The translations under genes were made by a program, and so were the position numbers. 64,000 bases of DNA, taken from an uncultured Acetatifactor sp. (GTDB lineage: Bacteria; Bacillota; Clostridia; Lachnospirales; Lachnospiraceae). Location of the stretch: the NCBI GenBank assembly GCA_910580225.1, contig CAJTXE010000012.1, positions 1-64,000 on the forward strand, written 5' to 3'. The notes under the pieces are model-generated. The model made no database searches, was not told the DNA's origin, and saw only the letters and a list, made by a program, of their open reading frames with translations. Shown here one piece after another: positions 60,615 through 64,000 of this stretch (its first letter is position 1; every line of letters starts with the position of its first letter).

Positions 60615-62027
60615 CTATTTCTGGTTAATGAACTGATCATCCCTTACAGTGCCCGCATCTAAAACAATGTAGTCATACACGCTCAATCCATATTTTGTAT
60701 TCGGTTTTACAATAGCATATTCATCATTTTCATACAGCACGGTAATTTGTTTAAAATCTGCATAGCCTTTATTCATATTATAAACACCGGTGAGTGTGGC
60801 ACGTTTACTCACTGTATAAGTTTCCTCACCGTCTGCATCATACAGAGTATCCCCGGAATCCAAAATAGAGCTGTCCAGGTAGTATTCTTTGTTTTCGCTG
60901 TCAAAATAATAGACCTCCACTTCCAGGGCCTCACTGGAAATCGTACCGTCCTCCAGAACTGTCTGCTTGCGGATACTATCTCCGCCGTTATTTCCGCCCG
61001 GAATGATAAATTGCTCAGGAATGAGGAAAAATTCCTTCTGCACAATGGATGAGACCGGAATCTTAAGTCCTGTTTCATCTTCCACGATCAATTCCACATC
61101 CAGAAACCTGTCTGAAATAAATGTGACCATGGAATTTGTAAACGTAAGCTGCAGATAAGTATTACCGTCTCCATTGTTAAGCAGTTTTGCCGCGCCCCAG
61201 GATTCATACTGGTTCTTTAGAAAACGTACTTTGATATAACCTTCATCCTGAAGTTCGGCGCCTCTCACCGGGTCTACAGGGATAACGACAGACCAGTTTT
61301 CATTGGTAGACAATTTATATACTGCATCATTTGCGGCTATCAATGTATTGTCGGTGAGCCACTTTTTTTCATACTTCGTTTCATCAAAAGTCTCTTCTGT
61401 CACATCCTGTGGGGTGAGACTTTCATACCCATCATTCCAGTAGGTAACGATACCTGTGGCCGGTGCATAATAACGATTGATGATATTTGCTCCGGAAGCG
61501 GCATTTAGATCTTCTATGCTCTGCAGTATATTTGCATTTGCAAGTTTAGACACTGTATTTCTCAGAGAATATTTAAAATCATAGGTACTGTCATAATGGG
61601 CAGCCTCAAAACTGTGAACAAAATTTGCGATTTCATTTCTAAATTCCAGAAGTTCCAGTTCAGAAAGAGAGTTTTCGCCCAGGTGCATACTCTCCAGTTC
61701 CTCATTTAAACGGCCGGTTTCATCAACAATATAAACCAGGTCATTCTGCGCAACCCGGGAACCGTCCCAGGCATAATAATTCACATAACCGGCGGTACTT
61801 GCATATACAACTGTCTCATCCCGCAGCGCCACACCACGATATACGGTATCTGTGGCAAGAGATCCCTCTTTTACCTCATAGCGTACGATATGACTTGTCT
61901 GAAAATACATAATGACACAGACAACGACATAGATAAAGATGACGACAAAGATCATCATTCCGATATTGAGATTTAAAGGTTTTCGGTATCTTTTGATCTT
62001 TCTGCTCTTTTTCTTTTTCCCTGCCAA
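60615..62027 (-). CDS. HlyD-like membrane fusion protein
   Basis: The 470-residue protein has a basic N-terminus (GKKKKSRKIKRYRKP), one membrane helix (about 26-45: MMIFVVIFIYVVVCVIMYF) and a large outer domain of HlyD/biotinyl-lipoyl type (VYASTAGYVNYYAWDGSRVA, YYAPATGIVTYW). It ends with a beta-rich C-terminus. In Lachnospiraceae this protein typically precedes YggS and SepF, so a role in envelope assembly is likely. Start is uncertain. TTG 62027 is 6 nt after TGGAGGG, while ATG 62033 directly follows it and ATG 62060 lies inside a terminator hairpin. Confidence 0.83.
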   Translation of the reverse strand: MAGKKKKSRKIKRYRKPLNLNIGMMIFVVIFIYVVVCVIMYFQTSHIVRYEVKEGSLATDTVYRGVALRDETVVYASTAGYVNYYAWDGSRVAQNDLVYIVDETGRLNEELESMHLGENSLSELELLEFRNEIANFVHSFEAAHYDSTYDFKYSLRNTVSKLANANILQSIEDLNAASGANIINRYYAPATGIVTYWNDGYESLTPQDVTEETFDETKYEKKWLTDNTLIAANDAVYKLSTNENWSVVIPVDPVRGAELQDEGYIKVRFLKNQYESWGAAKLLNNGDGNTYLQLTFTNSMVTFISDRFLDVELIVEDETGLKIPVSSIVQKEFFLIPEQFIIPGGNNGGDSIRKQTVLEDGTISSEALEVEVYYFDSENKEYYLDSSILDSGDTLYDADGEETYTVSKRATLTGVYNMNKGYADFKQITVLYENDEYAIVKPNTKYGLSVYDYIVLDAGTVRDDQFINQK

Positions 62028-62044
62028 TCCCATCCCTCCATACA

Positions 62045-62074
62045 AAAGCCCCGGCATCATTGTTCCGAGGCTTT
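62045..62074 (-). terminator. Terminator after P-loop gene
   Basis: On the minus strand AAAGCCTCGG (62074-62065) pairs with CCGGGGCTTT (62054-62045) with a 10-nt loop, followed by TGTA. It lies between the P-loop gene and the HlyD-like gene, just before the latter's ribosome binding site. Confidence 0.7.
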
Positions 62075-62162
62075 CATGTGTTGTGATCTATTTGCTGCTG
62101 TCATGGCTTGCCGCTGCGAAGCGAAACAACATACTGCTTTCCAATTTTCAAGATTTCCTGTC

Positions 62163-62582
62163 TTACAGTGCTATCATCACTTTATCTTTCAGGCATTCCG
62201 GCAATTCAGATATGTCCATGGAAACACTTAAAATAAAGTCAACTTCAGATTTTTGGCTGAGTTTTTCCAATTTTTCAACACTGGCTGTGATGTTCTGTCC
62301 TTCCTGGCATGAAATTTTCAGGAAGTTGTCAAAATACATCTGCTGCAAGTCATGATCCTGTGAGATAATGCCGCTCACAAAGCCCATAAATTCACTGCTG
62401 TTTTCAATCATGTACTGGGATACATCAATCAACCGTACCTTATTATTCAGCTCGTACATGTGTTTGGTGTTCTTGTCGAGATATACAATATTACCAGGGA
62501 TATTCTTAATCTCGCCATTCACCTTCTCCAATAGCTGTGTTGTCTTACCTTTACCTTTATTGCCTACAATTAACTGAACCAT
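62163..62582 (-). CDS. Small P-loop ATP-binding protein
   Basis: The 139-residue protein starts MVQLIVGNKGKGKTTQLLEK, with P-loop GNKGKGKT (7-14). It continues with NIVYLDKNTKHMYELNNKVR and an SQDHDLQQMYFDNFLKI segment. It resembles a small conserved family of Clostridia sometimes labelled PilT-like or twitching motility, though no motility gene is near. Function is unknown; an ATP-binding regulatory role is possible. AGGAGGG precedes ATG 62582, which excludes the longer open frame. A terminator follows. Confidence 0.78.
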   Translation of the reverse strand: MVQLIVGNKGKGKTTQLLEKVNGEIKNIPGNIVYLDKNTKHMYELNNKVRLIDVSQYMIENSSEFMGFVSGIISQDHDLQQMYFDNFLKISCQEGQNITASVEKLEKLSQKSEVDFILSVSMDISELPECLKDKVMIAL

Positions 62583-62659
62583 TGGAAACCCTCCTATTGT
62601 ATTAGTATTATAGTTTGCCATACTTCTATTATAAGGGAAATGAAGTCAAAAAACAACCT

Positions 62660-63646
62660 CTATTTATGAATCTCCCCAAGTAAATCTATCATCCTGCTAT
62701 AAACGATATCCGGTCCCTCTGCGCGCAGAATAACAGAAATATACGGAGAACCGTTTTCATCCCGGGAAAGAAGCATGAGACAATTTCCGGCAGCACTGGT
62801 GGTACCGGTCTTTCCTCCGATTACCGTTACATTGGACGGTGCCTGGTATTCTCCCTGTAAAAATCGATTGGTATTCGGCTTGTCAAATGCTTTTTCCCTG
62901 CCTGTTTCATCATAAAACACAGTCTGATAGCTGGACATATGTATGATCTCATTGAACGTATCGTAGCCTACTGCAGCCTGGAAGATCAGATACAGATCAT
63001 ATACTGTTGTATAATGGTCAGAATCAGTAAGCCCATGGGGATTCATAAAATGAGAATTGGTGGCCCCCAGCATATGTGCCTTTTCATTCATCATCTCCAC
63101 GAAGCGCTCTACACTTCCACCTATGTTCTCAGCAATCAGCATGGCTACATCATTGGCGGAATATACCAGAAGAATCCGGAGTGCCTGATCCAGCGTCATG
63201 GTATCACCCTTCTTCAAACCGCATAAGACGGCACCTGACTCCGTAATATTTACCGCATTCGTAGCTGTCAGCGTCTGATTCAGCTGACCGTTCTCCAAAG
63301 CTACCAATGCAGTCATTACCTTGGTTAGGCTTGCCGGATGCAGTCTCTCATGAATATTTTTCGCGTATAATACCTCACTCCGGTCTAATCCAAACAGTGC
63401 TGCAGCCTCCGCCTGCGCCATATCCGGGCTTTCCTCTCTGATCACATCTCCGGCCGCCACACACAGAGAAGCGGCAAAGGGGACAGCGGTGCGGGTTTCC
63501 TGTCTGGATACTACATTAAAGCTGCTGACATCATAATCCACATGATATTCCATATCATAGGAAAGATTGCCGCATCCAGACAGACTGCACGCAAACAGCA
63601 ATACACACAGGAGAAAAACACTTTTTTGTCTACTTGTACATTTCAC
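62660..63646 (-). CDS. D-alanyl-D-alanine carboxypeptidase lipoprotein
   Basis: The 328-residue penicillin-binding protein 5-type serine hydrolase trims peptidoglycan stem peptides. A lipobox LSGC places the lipidated Cys near residue 25, so it is a lipoprotein rather than a tail-anchored PBP. Catalytic motifs are SxxK in HPASLTKVMT (about 104-113), SxN in VYSANDV, and KTG in GGKTGTT. The start is GTG 63646, overlapping the end of the methylglyoxal synthase gene by 17 nt. Confidence 0.93.
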   Translation of the reverse strand: MKCTSRQKSVFLLCVLLFACSLSGCGNLSYDMEYHVDYDVSSFNVVSRQETRTAVPFAASLCVAAGDVIREESPDMAQAEAAALFGLDRSEVLYAKNIHERLHPASLTKVMTALVALENGQLNQTLTATNAVNITESGAVLCGLKKGDTMTLDQALRILLVYSANDVAMLIAENIGGSVERFVEMMNEKAHMLGATNSHFMNPHGLTDSDHYTTVYDLYLIFQAAVGYDTFNEIIHMSSYQTVFYDETGREKAFDKPNTNRFLQGEYQAPSNVTVIGGKTGTTSAAGNCLMLLSRDENGSPYISVILRAEGPDIVYSRMIDLLGEIHK

Positions 63647-64000
63647 GCCATTCCAAATCCCCTCTGTCCAGAGCCTTGATCAACAGTTCCGCACTTGCCA
63701 GATTTGTTGCCAACGGTATGTTATGTGTATCACAGAGCCGTATTACATTATTTACGTCCGGTTCGTGCTTCTGCGGATTCAGCGGATCCCGGAGGAAAAT
63801 AACCAAATCAATCTCATTGTTCTCTATCTGTGCTCCGATCTGCTGCTCTCCGCCCAGATGACCGGCCAGACATTTATGAATATTCAGATTGGTGACCTCC
63901 TCAATAAGACGTCCTGTAGTACCCGTGGCATACAAATCATTCTTACTTAAAATCCCCCGGTATGCGATACAAAAATTCTGCATCAGCTTCTTTTTTGCAT
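63630..64000 (-). CDS. mgsA: Methylglyoxal synthase, 5' end outside window
   Basis: The coding frame runs to the window edge, so the first ~20 residues are missing. The visible part has YATGTTGRLIEE (phosphate-binding GTTG), GHLGGEQQIGA and LVIFLRDPLNPQKHEPD, all MgsA signatures, and the substrate-binding His in NIPLATN region context. The enzyme turns dihydroxyacetone phosphate into methylglyoxal as an overflow valve in glycolysis. It overlaps the start of the carboxypeptidase gene by 17 nt. Confidence 0.94.
   Translation of the reverse strand, partial: AKKKLMQNFCIAYRGILSKNDLYATGTTGRLIEEVTNLNIHKCLAGHLGGEQQIGAQIENNEIDLVIFLRDPLNPQKHEPDVNNVIRLCDTHNIPLATNLASAELLIKALDRGDLEWREMYK

Noticed and set aside
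62163..62582. Pilus retraction ATPase PilT
   Set aside because: Far too short and only the P-loop is shared; no type IV pilus gene is present.

Overview
The window looks like a chromosome segment of a Gram-positive anaerobe of class Clostridia, most likely a Lachnospiraceae member. The grounds are a ribosomal protein L27 with the Firmicutes N-terminal extension next to its processing protease Prp, SepF, a LexA with Ala-Gly cleavage site, rubrerythrin, the paired TIGR03960/TIGR03936 radical-SAM genes with RNase E/G, AGGAGG ribosome binding sites and moderate GC. I saw no rRNA, tRNA, CRISPR array or intact transposase.

Region 1 (1-29,000) is accessory. It opens with the C-terminal piece of a BlaR1/M56-type sensor and an XRE regulator. 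A tightly coupled cluster follows: a DUF4838 protein, a TlpA-like thioredoxin lipoprotein, a 53-residue membrane peptide with a CXXC motif (CD1871A family), a polyferredoxin-like 4Fe-4S membrane protein and a 43-residue ORF. Next come a double GNAT acetyltransferase, an MBL-fold hydrolase, an ABC-2 transporter with two permeases, an XRE-TPR regulator, a Cys-rich unknown protein, a lipoprotein, an ArsR-DUF2087 regulator pair, a frameshifted aminoglycoside-type phosphotransferase, a peptide-type ABC exporter, a large UvrD helicase with an unusual C-terminus, a GH4 alpha-galactosidase opposite an AraC regulator, a MATE pump, another XRE regulator, a NAT_N/GNAT_C acyltransferase, and dihydroorotase (pyrC) ending in a clear terminator.

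Region 2 (29,000-43,300) carries a HelD-type helicase fused to a domain resembling the N-terminal part of GH31 glycosidases, a MoxR-DUF58-membrane protein operon, and the TIGR03960 radical SAM gene, an amidohydrolase, the TIGR03936 gene, RNase E/G and a Nudix hydrolase.

Region 3 (43,300-56,700) begins with a 530-bp structured spacer. Then come flotillin, an AI-2E-family transporter with dtd, rubrerythrin, a TtcA-like tRNA thiolase, a Xer-type recombinase, lexA behind its own SOS-like boxes, and a DUF378 protein. On the opposite strand lies the ribosome and GTPase cluster L21-Prp-L27-(terminator)-Obg-YhbY-NadD-YqeK-RsfS, preceded by an L21-leader-like 5' region. A cytidylate-kinase-like gene ends the region.

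Region 4 (56,700-64,000, all minus strand) is an envelope and division cluster: RluD, LspA, AroB, SepF, YggS, an HlyD-like protein, a small P-loop protein, a lipoprotein D-Ala-D-Ala carboxypeptidase, and methylglyoxal synthase cut by the window end.

The most unusual items are the HelD-GH31N fusion, the interleaved (pseudoknot-capable) inverted repeats upstream of the DUF4838 gene, the nested CXXC mini-gene in the thioredoxin/ferredoxin cluster, and the UvrD helicase with 26-residue acidic repeats and a Cys-rich tail.
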